Shown piece after piece: positions 16,387 through 26,475 of a DNA stretch of 64,000 nucleotides. The notes beneath the pieces are model-generated. The model was given only the letters and a program-made list of their open reading frames with translations, did not search any database and was not told the origin of the DNA. Within the stretch, counting starts at the first letter, position 1. Each line of letters begins with the position of its first letter. Source of the stretch: Deltaproteobacteria bacterium RIFCSPLOWO2_12_FULL_60_19 (GTDB taxonomy: Bacteria > Desulfobacterota > Binatia > UBA9968); the NCBI GenBank assembly GCA_001798595.1, contig MGSS01000097.1, positions 22,333-86,332 on the forward strand, in the 5' to 3' direction. The position numbers were made by a program, and so were the translations under genes.

Positions 16387-17754
16387 TTAGGTTAATCCGT
16401 GCTTTTTGAGTTTGTTGTAAAGCGCCCGGCGACTGATTCCGAGCTTCTCGGCCGCTTCCTTTTTATTCCCGTTGGTCAAGAAAAGAGTCGCCTTAATGAA
16501 CTCTCTCTCGACCGCATCAAGGGTGGTGCCGGCAAGCATCGGAAGGTGCGGGGCTGCGGCGGTGGTTTCGGCTGTGCCCGTAGTTCTAATTCTCAATGGG
16601 AGAAGGTCAGGCGTCAACTCGGGGCCCTTAGCCATCAACACCGCGCGCTGAATAACGTTCCTCAATTCCCGCACGTTGCCCGGCCAGGAGTAGCTCCTAA
16701 GACAGCGCCAGGTTTCGACCGCGATGGAGCGGACCTTTTTCTTATAGATGGAGTTGAAATGAGGCACAAAATGGTTGGTCAGGAGCGTGACTCCTCCCGG
16801 ACGCTCCCGAAGGGCCGGCACATGAATGTGAAAAACCTCGAGACGATAGAAAAGGTCTTCCCTGAACCTTTTCTGTTTGACCGCCTCTTCCAGGTTTTCA
16901 TTGGTGGCCGCAATCACCCGAACGTCAACGGGGATGTCCTTTTCCCCTCCGACGCGGCGGATGCTCTTGCTTTCCAGAACACGGAGGAGGCTGACTTGCG
17001 CCTTTTCGCTGATCGTGCTGATCTCATCGAGGAAGATCGTCCCGCCCTGGGCTTCTTCGAAACGCCCCTTGGTGGTCTCTACCGCGCCTGTGAAAGCGCC
17101 TCGTTCATGGCCGAAGAGTTCGCTTGCGACCAGTTCCGACGGCATGGCGCCGGTATTGACGGCGATGTAGGGGCTGTTTTTCCGCCGGCTCCTCTTATGG
17201 ATCGCCGCGGCGACCATGTCCTTGCCGGTACCCGTTTCGCCGGTGACCAATACGGAGATGTCCTCTGAAGCCGCCTCCAAAATCCGTTGAAATAGCTCCT
17301 GCATCGGCAGGCTGACCCCCAGCATGCCCTCGAACTCAAGGGGAATGCGCGCTTCCTGATCGATGCTCGCCCCATTTTTCAAGGCCTGCTGACGCAAGGC
17401 TTGAGTGACAAGCGCGCAGATCTCATCTTCATCCACGGGCTGAGTCAGGGTCCGGTGAGCGTAGCCTTTAAGTCGATCGAGGGGCAGAAGCCCTCCCTCC
17501 GGATCCGTCAAAACGATAGTGTACGTTCTGCTCGAATCTTTGGTAAGGAGATTGAGCAGCTCAAGCCCTTTCGACTGCTCCGTTTTCGATGTGTCCGCAT
17601 CCCAGATGAGCACGTCGTAGCCACCGGGCTTAAACTTTTCCAAAGCGCCACTAATAAAGGGCATGGCGTCCACAGAGAGGTCATGGCCCGCAAACCTCTG
17701 AGCGAGCAAGGCCTGAATCTTACCCGTCTTTTGGACCACCAAAAGTCGCAACAT
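16387..17754 (-). CDS. Sigma54-dependent transcriptional activator (NtrC family) with atypical receiver
   Basis: VTGETGTGKDM, ELFGHERGAFTGAVETTKGRFEEAQGGTIFLDEI, C-terminal Fis HTH NGNKKEAAEKLGISRRALYNKLKKHG. Confidence 0.93.
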   Translation of the reverse strand: MLRLLVVQKTGKIQALLAQRFAGHDLSVDAMPFISGALEKFKPGGYDVLIWDADTSKTEQSKGLELLNLLTKDSSRTYTIVLTDPEGGLLPLDRLKGYAHRTLTQPVDEDEICALVTQALRQQALKNGASIDQEARIPLEFEGMLGVSLPMQELFQRILEAASEDISVLVTGETGTGKDMVAAAIHKRSRRKNSPYIAVNTGAMPSELVASELFGHERGAFTGAVETTKGRFEEAQGGTIFLDEISTISEKAQVSLLRVLESKSIRRVGGEKDIPVDVRVIAATNENLEEAVKQKRFREDLFYRLEVFHIHVPALRERPGGVTLLTNHFVPHFNSIYKKKVRSIAVETWRCLRSYSWPGNVRELRNVIQRAVLMAKGPELTPDLLPLRIRTTGTAETTAAAPHLPMLAGTTLDAVEREFIKATLFLTNGNKKEAAEKLGISRRALYNKLKKHGLT

Positions 17755-17958
17755 ATCGCCTTCACCGGCCGGCTTTATCGAGAAAGCCCTTCGATTCGTC
17801 CGCCACTTCTACGCCGATGGTCGTATCCATATCAAAACACAGTGCTCCAAGTCCAGCCGGTTCCAGCTTGCCCGCCCGGACGAATCAGGAAGGCGGAAGC
17901 CGGGCCCGGAGCCTGCCGTTTTTGATCCGTGACCAGAGGGAATCCGCGAATTCGATGC

Positions 17959-19305
17959 TTATCGCTCCGATGCCGCCACCTTGGCGGCGAGCCAGCGGGC
18001 GGTGCGGAGAAGTTTGGCGTCGCCGTCTCGTGGACCGACGAGTTGGACGCCGATGGGCAAACCATTCGAACTCTGAAGCAGCGGCAGGCTGATCGCGGGC
18101 ATGCCGCACAAAGTCCAGAGCGTGCAGAACGAGGGATCGCCGGTAGAGGCAAGACCTTTCGGCGCCGCGCCCGGAGCTGCCGGCGTCAGGATCGCGTCAT
18201 AGCGCTGCTCGAACAGCTCTAAAAAACCTTCATATACCGGCCGGATGCGGCCCAGGGCGCGCTGGTAATCGACCGCTCGGACTTCCCGCCCTCTCTCGAT
18301 CTGTGCCTGCAATAATTCCGAAAGACAGTCGCGCGCCTTCTCCCACTCCCGCTCCAAATTCGCCGCCATCTCGGCTTGCGCGATCGTCCGGTGCCAGTCC
18401 CATGCGGCCATAGCGGAGGGAAAGAGCCCGACCTCTTCTACGCGATCTCCCAGCTGTTCGATAATCTCCGCAAACCCTTCTTTCGTCTCCTCGTCCACCC
18501 GCTCCCAATACGGCGTCTTCACGAACGCAAACATCGGTTCAAGCGGCGGCTCCTCGGCCGCCACTTCAACGAACCGAACGCGCGCGCGCGGTCGCGTGTC
18601 GGGGTCGCGCTCGTCGTAACCGGCAAGCTGCTCCGCCAGCAGCGCGATATCGTCGATCGTCCGCGCAAACAGCCCGACGTGATCGAGCGTGCGGGAAGTC
18701 GCGAGCATTCCGTGGCGCGGGATCAGGCCGTGCGTCGGCTTGAAGCCGACGATCCCGCAAAAGGTCGCGGGACGGATGGTCGAGCCGTTGGTCTGGCTGC
18801 CGAGCGCGAGCGGCGCCATTCCGGCGGCGACCGCCGCGGCCGAGCCGCTGGAGGAGCCGCCCGGCGTGTGCTCTGGATTTTGCGGGTTGCGCGTCTTGCC
18901 TGGCGACAGGTAAGCGAACTCAGTGGTCACGGTTTTGCCCATAATCACCGCGCCGGCGGCGCGCAACTTTGCCACCACCGTTGCGTCGCGCGACGGCGTG
19001 TTGCCGGCGTAAAGCGCCGAGCCATACTCGGTCGGCATGTCGGCGGTGTCGAAGATGTCCTTGACGCCCACCGGGACGCCGTGCAGCGGCCCGATCGGCT
19101 TTCCGGAGAGGCGCAACTCGTCGGCCGCGCGCGCCTGCGCCAGCGCATAATCCGGATCGAGAAACGCCCAGGCCTGCACCTGCTCGTCGATCTCGCGCAC
19201 GCGCGCGAGACAGACTTCGACCAGTTGCTCCGAGCTGATAATGCCGTCGCGGATCAACCGCGCCGCCTCGGAAGCGGAGAGTAAGTGGAGGTTATTCAAA
19301 TCCAT
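17959..19305 (-). CDS. Amidase (amidase-signature family)
   Basis: GVPVGVKDIFDTADMPTEYGS, TPGGSSSGSAAAVAAGMAPLALGSQTNGSTIRPATFCGIVGFKPTHG. Confidence 0.93.
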   Translation of the reverse strand: MDLNNLHLLSASEAARLIRDGIISSEQLVEVCLARVREIDEQVQAWAFLDPDYALAQARAADELRLSGKPIGPLHGVPVGVKDIFDTADMPTEYGSALYAGNTPSRDATVVAKLRAAGAVIMGKTVTTEFAYLSPGKTRNPQNPEHTPGGSSSGSAAAVAAGMAPLALGSQTNGSTIRPATFCGIVGFKPTHGLIPRHGMLATSRTLDHVGLFARTIDDIALLAEQLAGYDERDPDTRPRARVRFVEVAAEEPPLEPMFAFVKTPYWERVDEETKEGFAEIIEQLGDRVEEVGLFPSAMAAWDWHRTIAQAEMAANLEREWEKARDCLSELLQAQIERGREVRAVDYQRALGRIRPVYEGFLELFEQRYDAILTPAAPGAAPKGLASTGDPSFCTLWTLCGMPAISLPLLQSSNGLPIGVQLVGPRDGDAKLLRTARWLAAKVAASER

Positions 19306-19319
19306 TTGGGTGACAGGAT

Positions 19320-19432
19320 CGTTTTCGTAATTTCAATGCAAAATGAAAATTCTAAAATGCAAAAATCAAAATGGCCGGGAGTCCGGAATCTTTCAGTTTT
19401 CATTTTGCACTTTGCATTTTGCAATCAGCTTC
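19320..19432. repeat. A/T-rich (CAAAATG/CATTTTG) intergenic inverted repeat
   Basis: caatgcaaaatgaaaattctaaaatgcaaaaatcaaaatgg ... ttttcattttgcactttgcattttgcaatc. Confidence 0.75.
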
Positions 19433-21467
19433 CATAGAGAAACTCGGGTAGCCACAACGTCATTCCCGGCCAGATGTACATGAAGGCCAGACAGATGCAG
19501 ACGATGATCATATAGGGCATCATGCCGGCGAAGATCTGGTTGAGCGTCACATGTTTCGGCGCGACGCCCTTCAGGTAGAACGCCGACATCGCCACGGGCG
19601 GCGACAGGAACGCCGCCTGGAGATTGACCGCCACCATCGTGCCGAACAGGATCGGGTCCACCTGAAAGTGACTCAGCAACGGGATGAAGATCGGGCAAAA
19701 GATCACGATAATCTCGGTCCACTCGAGCGGCCAGCCCAAGATGAAGATGATCAGCTGGGCCACGATCATGAAACCGAGCGGCGACAGGTTCATGCCGAGC
19801 ACCCATCGCTCGATCAGCCCCTGGCCGCCGTGTAGCGCGAACACGGCGGAGAAGAGCGCCGAGCCGACGAACAGCCAGCACACCATCGCGGTCGTCTTCG
19901 CCGTGAGGAACGTCGCTTCCTTGATGTTCCGCCGAAGATCCGGTGAGGTTTTGAGATTCCAGAGCCCCGGCACGACCGTGCCCAAGAACGTGCCGCCGAG
20001 TGAGCCCGACACGATCAGGGAGGCGAAATCCTCGCCCTGCCACCATCCGAGGCTGACGCCGATGATGGCTCCAGCTAAACTCCACCACAAGACTTGGCGT
20101 TGGTACTTCGCCATGACAGCGAGATACAGCGCGCCCAGGGCTCCCACCGCCGCCGACTCGGTTGCGGTGCAGATGCCGAACAGGATCACCGCGAGCACGA
20201 CGAACGTGAGGACCCCGAGGGGCACCACCGATGCCGACAGCTCCTTGAGGATCTCGAGCTGCTCGCCGTCCATGCGCCGGTAGTAGATGGCGAGAAGGAG
20301 CGCCGAGAACGCGGCCAGTCCCCAGAACCATTGATAGAAATGCGCGGGGACCTCGCCCGCTCCAGCCACGCCCGACTCGGTCACGGAGCCCATCTCCTCG
20401 GGTGGCGCGTCCGCGGCCCGCCCGGGCTCGTCGCTTTTCACCTCGGTCTCCGCCTCCCCTAGCTCTTGCGGCTTCTCCGAATCAGCCGTGGCGGGCGCTG
20501 CGGCGGGTGGCGCCGTGATCGCTGCAGCCTTCGGCGCCGAGACAGCCGCAGTTGTCGCCGCCGTCGGCGCGTTGTGAATGACGACGTACCACCAGGTCGC
20601 GCCGAACGTGCCGACCGTGAGTGCCAACGGCACCATGAGCGCCAGCACATCGTTGACGATGAGACCATACCTCACCGGCCGGCCGTCCGGCGCCGTCGCT
20701 CCCTGCACCAGGCTCGGCCGGAACACAGTGGCAAGCAGCCCGCCGACAACCCGCCGGGAATGGCCCCGCTCGAGTCGCTGGAGATAATCCGGCACCGCGA
20801 CACGGTACTTGTCGGGCGGCAGCTTGGGCGCGATCTTCGGATTGAGGATCGCCCAGCCGAGGATGTAGACGAGATAGAGGAACGTTAAAAAAAACCCTGG
20901 CAGCATGGCCGCCGCGTAGAGCTTGACGATCGACTGCCCGGCCACCGCGGCGTAGACGATAATCATCACGGAGGGCGGGATCAGGATGCCCAGCGTGCCG
21001 CCGGCGGTGATGACGCCCGAGGCGAGCCGCACGTCGTAGCCGGCATTCAGCATCGGCCTGAGCGAGATAACGCCCATCAGCACCACCACGGCGCCGACAA
21101 TGCCGGAGGCGATGCCCCAGAACGCGGACACCATGAGCGTGGTGACGGCGAGCGAGGCGGGCACGCGCCGGAACGCGAGCTGCACGCTGTGGAACATCCG
21201 GTCGACCAGCGCCGCGCGCTCCATGATGTAGCCCATGAAAACGAACAGCGGAACGGAGAGCAGTGTGTCGTTGGTCATCACCCCGTAGCTCCGCTGCACG
21301 ATCAGGTCGAAAATTCGATTATCGTACCAGAGGTGACCCGGCACCCAGAACGCGATGTAGCCGAAGATCATCCCCAGACCCATGAGCGTGAAGGCGGTCG
21401 GGAAACCCATCATGATCGCGACCACGATGAGCCCCAGCATGGTGAGGCCGAGTGATGGATCGCTCAT
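19425..21467 (-). CDS. TRAP transporter large permease (DctM) with central insertion
   Basis: MSDPSLGLTMLGLIVVAIMMGFPTAFTLMGLGMIFGY; FVFMGYIMERAALVDRMF; GTLGILIPPSVMIIVYA; C-terminal DctM half. Confidence 0.9.
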   Translation of the reverse strand: MSDPSLGLTMLGLIVVAIMMGFPTAFTLMGLGMIFGYIAFWVPGHLWYDNRIFDLIVQRSYGVMTNDTLLSVPLFVFMGYIMERAALVDRMFHSVQLAFRRVPASLAVTTLMVSAFWGIASGIVGAVVVLMGVISLRPMLNAGYDVRLASGVITAGGTLGILIPPSVMIIVYAAVAGQSIVKLYAAAMLPGFFLTFLYLVYILGWAILNPKIAPKLPPDKYRVAVPDYLQRLERGHSRRVVGGLLATVFRPSLVQGATAPDGRPVRYGLIVNDVLALMVPLALTVGTFGATWWYVVIHNAPTAATTAAVSAPKAAAITAPPAAAPATADSEKPQELGEAETEVKSDEPGRAADAPPEEMGSVTESGVAGAGEVPAHFYQWFWGLAAFSALLLAIYYRRMDGEQLEILKELSASVVPLGVLTFVVLAVILFGICTATESAAVGALGALYLAVMAKYQRQVLWWSLAGAIIGVSLGWWQGEDFASLIVSGSLGGTFLGTVVPGLWNLKTSPDLRRNIKEATFLTAKTTAMVCWLFVGSALFSAVFALHGGQGLIERWVLGMNLSPLGFMIVAQLIIFILGWPLEWTEIIVIFCPIFIPLLSHFQVDPILFGTMVAVNLQAAFLSPPVAMSAFYLKGVAPKHVTLNQIFAGMMPYMIIVCICLAFMYIWPGMTLWLPEFLYGS

Positions 21468-22195
21468 GGCTTGTTCTGCTCGTCCTTTTTTATCGCTCTC
21501 TCGTGCACCACGCCTTCTTCCATTACGCTGCGGTGGCGCGCGGCTTCGTCGATGGCGTGCGCCGTCTCCATCGCGGCCAGGCGCGACTCTTCGTCCACGT
21601 ACTCGCTGTGGGAGAGCTGCGTGTCGATCACGTCGATCTCCTCGACGTCTTCGAGCCGCAAAGGCCAGGCGCCGGTGCGCAGGCACTCGATGCAGCGGAC
21701 GATCTCGGCCAGCCCCTGGAGCATCACCAGCGCGCCCGCGATCGGGATCACCGATTTGAAGTGGTAGATGGGCGGTCCCTCCGCCGTGATAGTCGAGTGC
21801 TCCCCGATGCGCCAGGAGTCGGCGGCGTAGCCGTAGCCCGCGTAGATAAGCCCCAGAATGCCCGGGATGAAAAACAGCAAGTAGAGCGCGAGGTCGAGGG
21901 CGGCCTGGGCGCGCGGGCGCAGGTAGATGTAGACGAAGTCGGCGCGCACATGCGCGCTAAGTGCCAGCGTGTAGGCGCCGCACATCATGAAGAGCGTGCC
22001 GTAGAGCATGTTATTGAAGTCGAAGATCCAGGCGGTCGGTGCGTTCAGGATGTAGCGCTTGAAGACCTCAATTGACACCACGAACGTCAGCGCCACGATC
22101 AGCCAGGCAAAGGCTTTGCCCGACCAGTAGCTGACCTCGTCGATGGCGTGGACCAAGCGCTGGGCGTTCATTGAGGCAGGAAAATGGCCAGCCAT
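21464..22195 (-). CDS. TRAP transporter small permease (DctQ)
   Basis: 4 TM, EVFKRYILNAPTAWIFDFNNMLYGTLFMMCGAYTLALSAHVRADF. Confidence 0.9.
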   Translation of the reverse strand: MAGHFPASMNAQRLVHAIDEVSYWSGKAFAWLIVALTFVVSIEVFKRYILNAPTAWIFDFNNMLYGTLFMMCGAYTLALSAHVRADFVYIYLRPRAQAALDLALYLLFFIPGILGLIYAGYGYAADSWRIGEHSTITAEGPPIYHFKSVIPIAGALVMLQGLAEIVRCIECLRTGAWPLRLEDVEEIDVIDTQLSHSEYVDEESRLAAMETAHAIDEAARHRSVMEEGVVHERAIKKDEQNKP

Positions 22196-22250
22196 CAGCC
22201 TAATCAGCCTAAGGCTGATGGCTGGCCTAGTTAGCAGGGGCCACGCAGAG

Positions 22251-23486
22251 CTAGCCTTTCTTGGCCGCCGGGGCCTCGGGTTTGGCGGCCGGCGCTGCGG
22301 GCTTGGCTGCCTGTGGGGCCGGTTTAGCGGCCGGCTTCTTGGCGAAGTAGTGGTTATACGCCATTCGGGAGCTAACTTGGGTGTCGAGGAACCATTTCAC
22401 CGCGCGCTCGGCAAACTTGCGCTGCGACTCGGCGATCTCCTTGAACATTGGCGTCTGCGCCGAGTACTTCGCCAGGACCCCGTCGAAGATGTCGAGCTGC
22501 TTCTGCAGCACCGAATCCGGGGTCTTGTAGAACCTCACCTTATCTTTGGTCTGCAGCTCGATGTAGTCTTGCGAGTAGCGATCGATCGCCTTCCATGACA
22601 TGTCGGCGGACGCCGCCTCGACGGCGAGCGCGATGATCGCCTTCATTTTGTCCGGCAGCGCGTCATACTTGGTCTTGTTGAACGTGATCTCGAACTGCTC
22701 GGCGTTCTGGTGGTAGCTCTGCAGCATGCAGACCTTGGAAACGTCAGCGAAGCCGAGGAGTCGGTCTGAGGACGCATTATTGAATTCTGCGGCATCGAGG
22801 AGCCCCCGGTCCATCGCCGGCACGATCTCGCCGCCGGGCAGCGCGTTCACCGCCGCGCCCATACCCTGGAATAGGTCAATCGAAATGCCCACGGTGCGGA
22901 ACTTGAGCCCCTTGAAGTCGTCGGGCTTGGTGATCGGCTTCTTGAACCAACCGAGCGGCTGCGTCGGCATCGGCCCGTAGGGGAAGGAGACGACGTTGGC
23001 GCCGATCGACGCGTAGAGCTTGCTGAGCAGCTCCTTGCCGCCGCCGTACTTGTGCCAGGAAAGCATCATGTTGGCGTCCATGGCGAACGCGGGGCTCGAA
23101 CCCCAGAGCGCGAGCGCATTGCTCTTACCGTAGTGGTACACGAGCACGCCGTGGCCGCCGTCGAGCGTGCCCTTCGACACGGCGTCGAGCAGTTGGAAGG
23201 CCGGCACGACAGCGCCTGCGGGCAACACCTCGATCTTCAAGTCGCCGCCGGTCATGTCGTTGACCTTCTTGGCGTAGTCGAGGGCGTACTCGTGGAAGAT
23301 GTCCTTCTGCGGCCAGGTGCTCTGCCAGCGCATCGAGATCGGCCCCACCTGCCCCTTGGCGATCATCGGGAAGCCGAGCGCCGCGGCCCCGCCTGCGGCC
23401 ACCGCCGCCTTGAGGATGTTGCGGCGGGATACTTTCTTATCCTTATCACCTCTCGCCTGGAGCTTGTTTTGATCGGTCATGGTCAT
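22251..23486 (-). CDS. TRAP transporter substrate-binding protein (DctP), Tat signal
   Basis: SRRNILKAAVAAGGAAALG twin-arginine; WPQKDIFHEYALDYAKKVNDMTGGDLKIEVLPAGAV; Ala/Pro/Lys-rich C-tail. Confidence 0.92.
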   Translation of the reverse strand: MTMTDQNKLQARGDKDKKVSRRNILKAAVAAGGAAALGFPMIAKGQVGPISMRWQSTWPQKDIFHEYALDYAKKVNDMTGGDLKIEVLPAGAVVPAFQLLDAVSKGTLDGGHGVLVYHYGKSNALALWGSSPAFAMDANMMLSWHKYGGGKELLSKLYASIGANVVSFPYGPMPTQPLGWFKKPITKPDDFKGLKFRTVGISIDLFQGMGAAVNALPGGEIVPAMDRGLLDAAEFNNASSDRLLGFADVSKVCMLQSYHQNAEQFEITFNKTKYDALPDKMKAIIALAVEAASADMSWKAIDRYSQDYIELQTKDKVRFYKTPDSVLQKQLDIFDGVLAKYSAQTPMFKEIAESQRKFAERAVKWFLDTQVSSRMAYNHYFAKKPAAKPAPQAAKPAAPAAKPEAPAAKKG

Positions 23487-23589
23487 CTCCTCCTTCCGTT
23501 ACATAACGTCAGCCGCTTATATATATTTTGGGACCGCGCGTCAATCCCTATTTGACACCCCCTCCACACCTCGGATAGGCTTCTGTCAA

Positions 23590-25026
23590 ATGAGCCGCGA
23601 CGATCTCATTAATCAACTGCGCGCCATCGTCGGCGAAAAGTATCTCCTGCTGGAGAAAGAAGACGTCATCGTCTATGAGCAGGACGGCTCGATCCTCCAG
23701 GCGATGCCGGAGATTGTCGTCCTGCCGGGCAACGCCGGCGAGGTGGCGGAGGTGGTGAAAGCGGCTAAGCGCGCCGGCGCTCCTATTGTCCCGCGCGGCT
23801 CGGGCACCGGCCTGGCGGGCGGCGCGGTGCCGGCGGAAGGCGGGATCGTCCTCTCCCTCGCCCGCTTGAACCGCATTCTTGAGATCGACCTGAAAAACCG
23901 CCTGGCCGTCGTCGAGCCGGGCGTGATCAACCTGGACGTGAGCAAAGCGATCGCGCAGGACGGTTTTTTCTACGCGCCCGACCCCAGCAGCCAGGCCGCC
24001 TGCTCCATCGGCGGCAACGTCGCCAACAACTCCGGCGGCCCCCACACGCTGGCCTACGGCGTGACTACGAATCACGTGCTCGGCGTCGAGGTCGTGCTGG
24101 ACGACGGCCGAGTCGTCTGGCTTGGCGGCCGCGTGGCCGACTCGCCGGGCTACGACCTCTGCGGCGTGTTCGTCGGCTCCGAAGGAACGATGGGGATCGT
24201 GACCAAAGCGGCGGTGCGGCTCATGCGAACGCGCGAGTCGGTGCGCACGTTGCTCGCCGTCTTCGATCGCACGGAGGCGGCCACCAAGACCGTGGTCGAT
24301 GTCACCGCGGCCGGCATCATCCCGGCGGCGCTGGAGATGATGGATAGGCTGACGATCTCCGCCGTCGCCCAGGCCGTTCCCGGTGTCTACCCGCGCGACG
24401 CGGAGGCCGTCCTCCTCGTGGAAGTGGAGGGGTTAACCGAGACCACGGAGCGGGCGATCCGTCTCGTGCAAACGATCTGCGAGCGCAGCGGCGCGCGCGA
24501 GGTCAGGATCGCCGCGAACCAAGCTGAGCGCCAATTATTATGGAAAGGACGCAAAGAGGCCTTCGGCGCGATGGGCCTCCTCGCGCCCAACTACTACGTG
24601 CAGGACGGCGTCGTGCCGCGCAGCCGGCTGCCTGAGATCATGAAACAGGTGGCGGAGATCGGTGAGCGCTATCGTCTGAGGATTGCCAACGTCTTTCATG
24701 CCGGCGACGGCAACCTGCACCCGAATATTTTGTTCGACATGCGCGCGCCCGGAGAATTAGACCGCGTGATCGAGGCGGGCGCGGCGATACTCAAGGCCTG
24801 CGTGGACGCGGGCGGGAGCATCACCGGCGAGCACGGCATCGGCCTGGAGAAAAAGGCTTACATCGGCCTGCTGTTTAATGAGTATGACCTCGAGGCCATG
24901 GCGCGGGTCAGGCGCGTGTTCGACCCCGAGGGGCGCTTCAATCCGGCGAAATTGTTCCCGACGCCGGTAAGCTGCGGCGAGGTGCGCCGCCAGCCGCAGA
25001 CTATTCCGGCGGGACTGTGGATCTGA
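23590..25026 (+). CDS. glcD: Glycolate oxidase subunit GlcD (FAD-linked)
   Basis: VVLPGNAGEVAEVVKAAKRAGAPIVPRGSGTGLAGGAVPAEGGIVLSLARLNRI; FHAGDGNLHPNILFD; GSITGEHGIGLEKK. Confidence 0.92.
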   Translation: MSRDDLINQLRAIVGEKYLLLEKEDVIVYEQDGSILQAMPEIVVLPGNAGEVAEVVKAAKRAGAPIVPRGSGTGLAGGAVPAEGGIVLSLARLNRILEIDLKNRLAVVEPGVINLDVSKAIAQDGFFYAPDPSSQAACSIGGNVANNSGGPHTLAYGVTTNHVLGVEVVLDDGRVVWLGGRVADSPGYDLCGVFVGSEGTMGIVTKAAVRLMRTRESVRTLLAVFDRTEAATKTVVDVTAAGIIPAALEMMDRLTISAVAQAVPGVYPRDAEAVLLVEVEGLTETTERAIRLVQTICERSGAREVRIAANQAERQLLWKGRKEAFGAMGLLAPNYYVQDGVVPRSRLPEIMKQVAEIGERYRLRIANVFHAGDGNLHPNILFDMRAPGELDRVIEAGAAILKACVDAGGSITGEHGIGLEKKAYIGLLFNEYDLEAMARVRRVFDPEGRFNPAKLFPTPVSCGEVRRQPQTIPAGLWI

Positions 25027-25140
25027 CCCATTGCAAAATGAAAATTGCAAAATGCAAAGGTCAAAATTTTAGATTTCGGCTTCCGGACGGCGTTTCTTCA
25101 ATTTTGCATTTTTCAGTTTGCACTTTGCATTTTGCATTGA
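25027..25140. repeat. A/T-rich (CAAAATG/CATTTTG) intergenic inverted repeat
   Basis: cattgcaaaatgaaaattgcaaaatgcaaagg ... attttgcatttttcagtttgcactttgcattttgcattg. Confidence 0.75.
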
Positions 25141-25155
25141 CCGTCTTAGTCGTCT

Positions 25156-26475
25156 ATGGAGCGCGCATTGACACAAACTGAAGCTTCCATCGAGGCAAAG
25201 GTATCCGGCCTTCCCGCTCTGGATATCCCCGAACTCTACCAGTGCGTCCACTGCGGCCTCTGCTTGGACCAGTGTCCGACCTATCGCGCGCTGCACATCG
25301 AATCGGAATCGCCGCGCGGCCGTATCCATCTGGTGCGGGCCGCTGCCGAAGGCCGCATCGAGCTCAATGAAAGATTCGCGAGCCATCTCAATCTCTGCCT
25401 GATGTGCCGGGCCTGTGAGAGCGCCTGCCCCTCCGGAGTCCAATACGGCCGCATCGCCGAGGCGGCGCGAGAGATTCTGGGACCGCCGGGATCGCCGCTC
25501 GCCCGCGCCGTTCAGCGGGCGGCGTTTCAATATCTGCTCCCCTCTCCCCTGCGCTTGAGAATAGCCGCGCGCCTGCTCGGGTTCTACCAGCGGAGCGGCC
25601 TTGGGCGCCTGCTTGAGCTCGCCCTCCCGGAACGATTGCGCGAGATGCAGTCGATGATGCCGGCCGTGCCGCGCCGCTTCTTCAACCCACGGTCCGAGGT
25701 GATGCCGGCGATCGCGAAAAATCGCGCGCGCGTCGGCATGCTGAGCGGCTGCGTGATGAGCGTCCTCTTCCCCGAGGTCAACGAAGCGACGCTCCGAGTG
25801 CTCAGGCTGAACGGCTGCGACGTGGTCCTCCCGAAAAAGCAGCTCTGCTGCGGCGCGCTCAACGTTCACAACGGCGAGACCGTGACGGCCAAGGCGATGG
25901 CGCGGCAAAACATCGACGCCTTTCTCGAATCGAAGCTGGATGCCGTCGTGGTGAACGCCGCCGGCTGCGGCGCGGCGATGAAGGAGTACGGCCATCTGCT
26001 GCGCGACGATCCGGCCTACGCGGAAAAGGCCGAGCGCTTCGGCCGGCTGGTAAAAGATGCCGGCGAATATCTGTTCGAGCTCGGCCCGCGCGCGCCGCAA
26101 CGCCCGATCGAACGGGTCGTCACCTATCAGGATCCCTGCCATCTGGCCCACGGCCAGAAAATCAGAAGCCAGCCGCGCGAGCTGCTCAAGGCCATTCCCG
26201 GAATCGAGCTGAGAGAGATGAACGGCGCCGACCGCTGCTGCGGCAGCGCCGGGATCTACAATCTCACCCATCCCGAGATGTCGCAGGAGCTGTTGCAAGA
26301 AAAAATGGCGGCGATCGCGGAGACTTCCGCCGAAATCGTCGTCGCGCCCAATCCCGGCTGCATGCTGCAGCTGCGCTACGGCGCCAAGCGCTACGGCCCG
26401 CCGGTCGAAGTTCTCCACCTCATGGATCTCCTGGATCGGGCCTACGACGCGAACCAGGGTTTTTCGCTCAGATGA
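25156..26475 (+). CDS. glcF: Glycolate oxidase iron-sulfur subunit GlcF
   Basis: CVHCGLCLDQCPTYRAL, CLMCRACESACPSGVQYG, CCG-containing heterodisulfide-reductase-like domains. Confidence 0.92.
   Translation: MERALTQTEASIEAKVSGLPALDIPELYQCVHCGLCLDQCPTYRALHIESESPRGRIHLVRAAAEGRIELNERFASHLNLCLMCRACESACPSGVQYGRIAEAAREILGPPGSPLARAVQRAAFQYLLPSPLRLRIAARLLGFYQRSGLGRLLELALPERLREMQSMMPAVPRRFFNPRSEVMPAIAKNRARVGMLSGCVMSVLFPEVNEATLRVLRLNGCDVVLPKKQLCCGALNVHNGETVTAKAMARQNIDAFLESKLDAVVVNAAGCGAAMKEYGHLLRDDPAYAEKAERFGRLVKDAGEYLFELGPRAPQRPIERVVTYQDPCHLAHGQKIRSQPRELLKAIPGIELREMNGADRCCGSAGIYNLTHPEMSQELLQEKMAAIAETSAEIVVAPNPGCMLQLRYGAKRYGPPVEVLHLMDLLDRAYDANQGFSLR

Noticed and set aside
19320-25140. A/T-rich repeated heptamers as a possible CRISPR array
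   Set aside because: No regular repeat-spacer periodicity, unit too short, no cas genes in the window.
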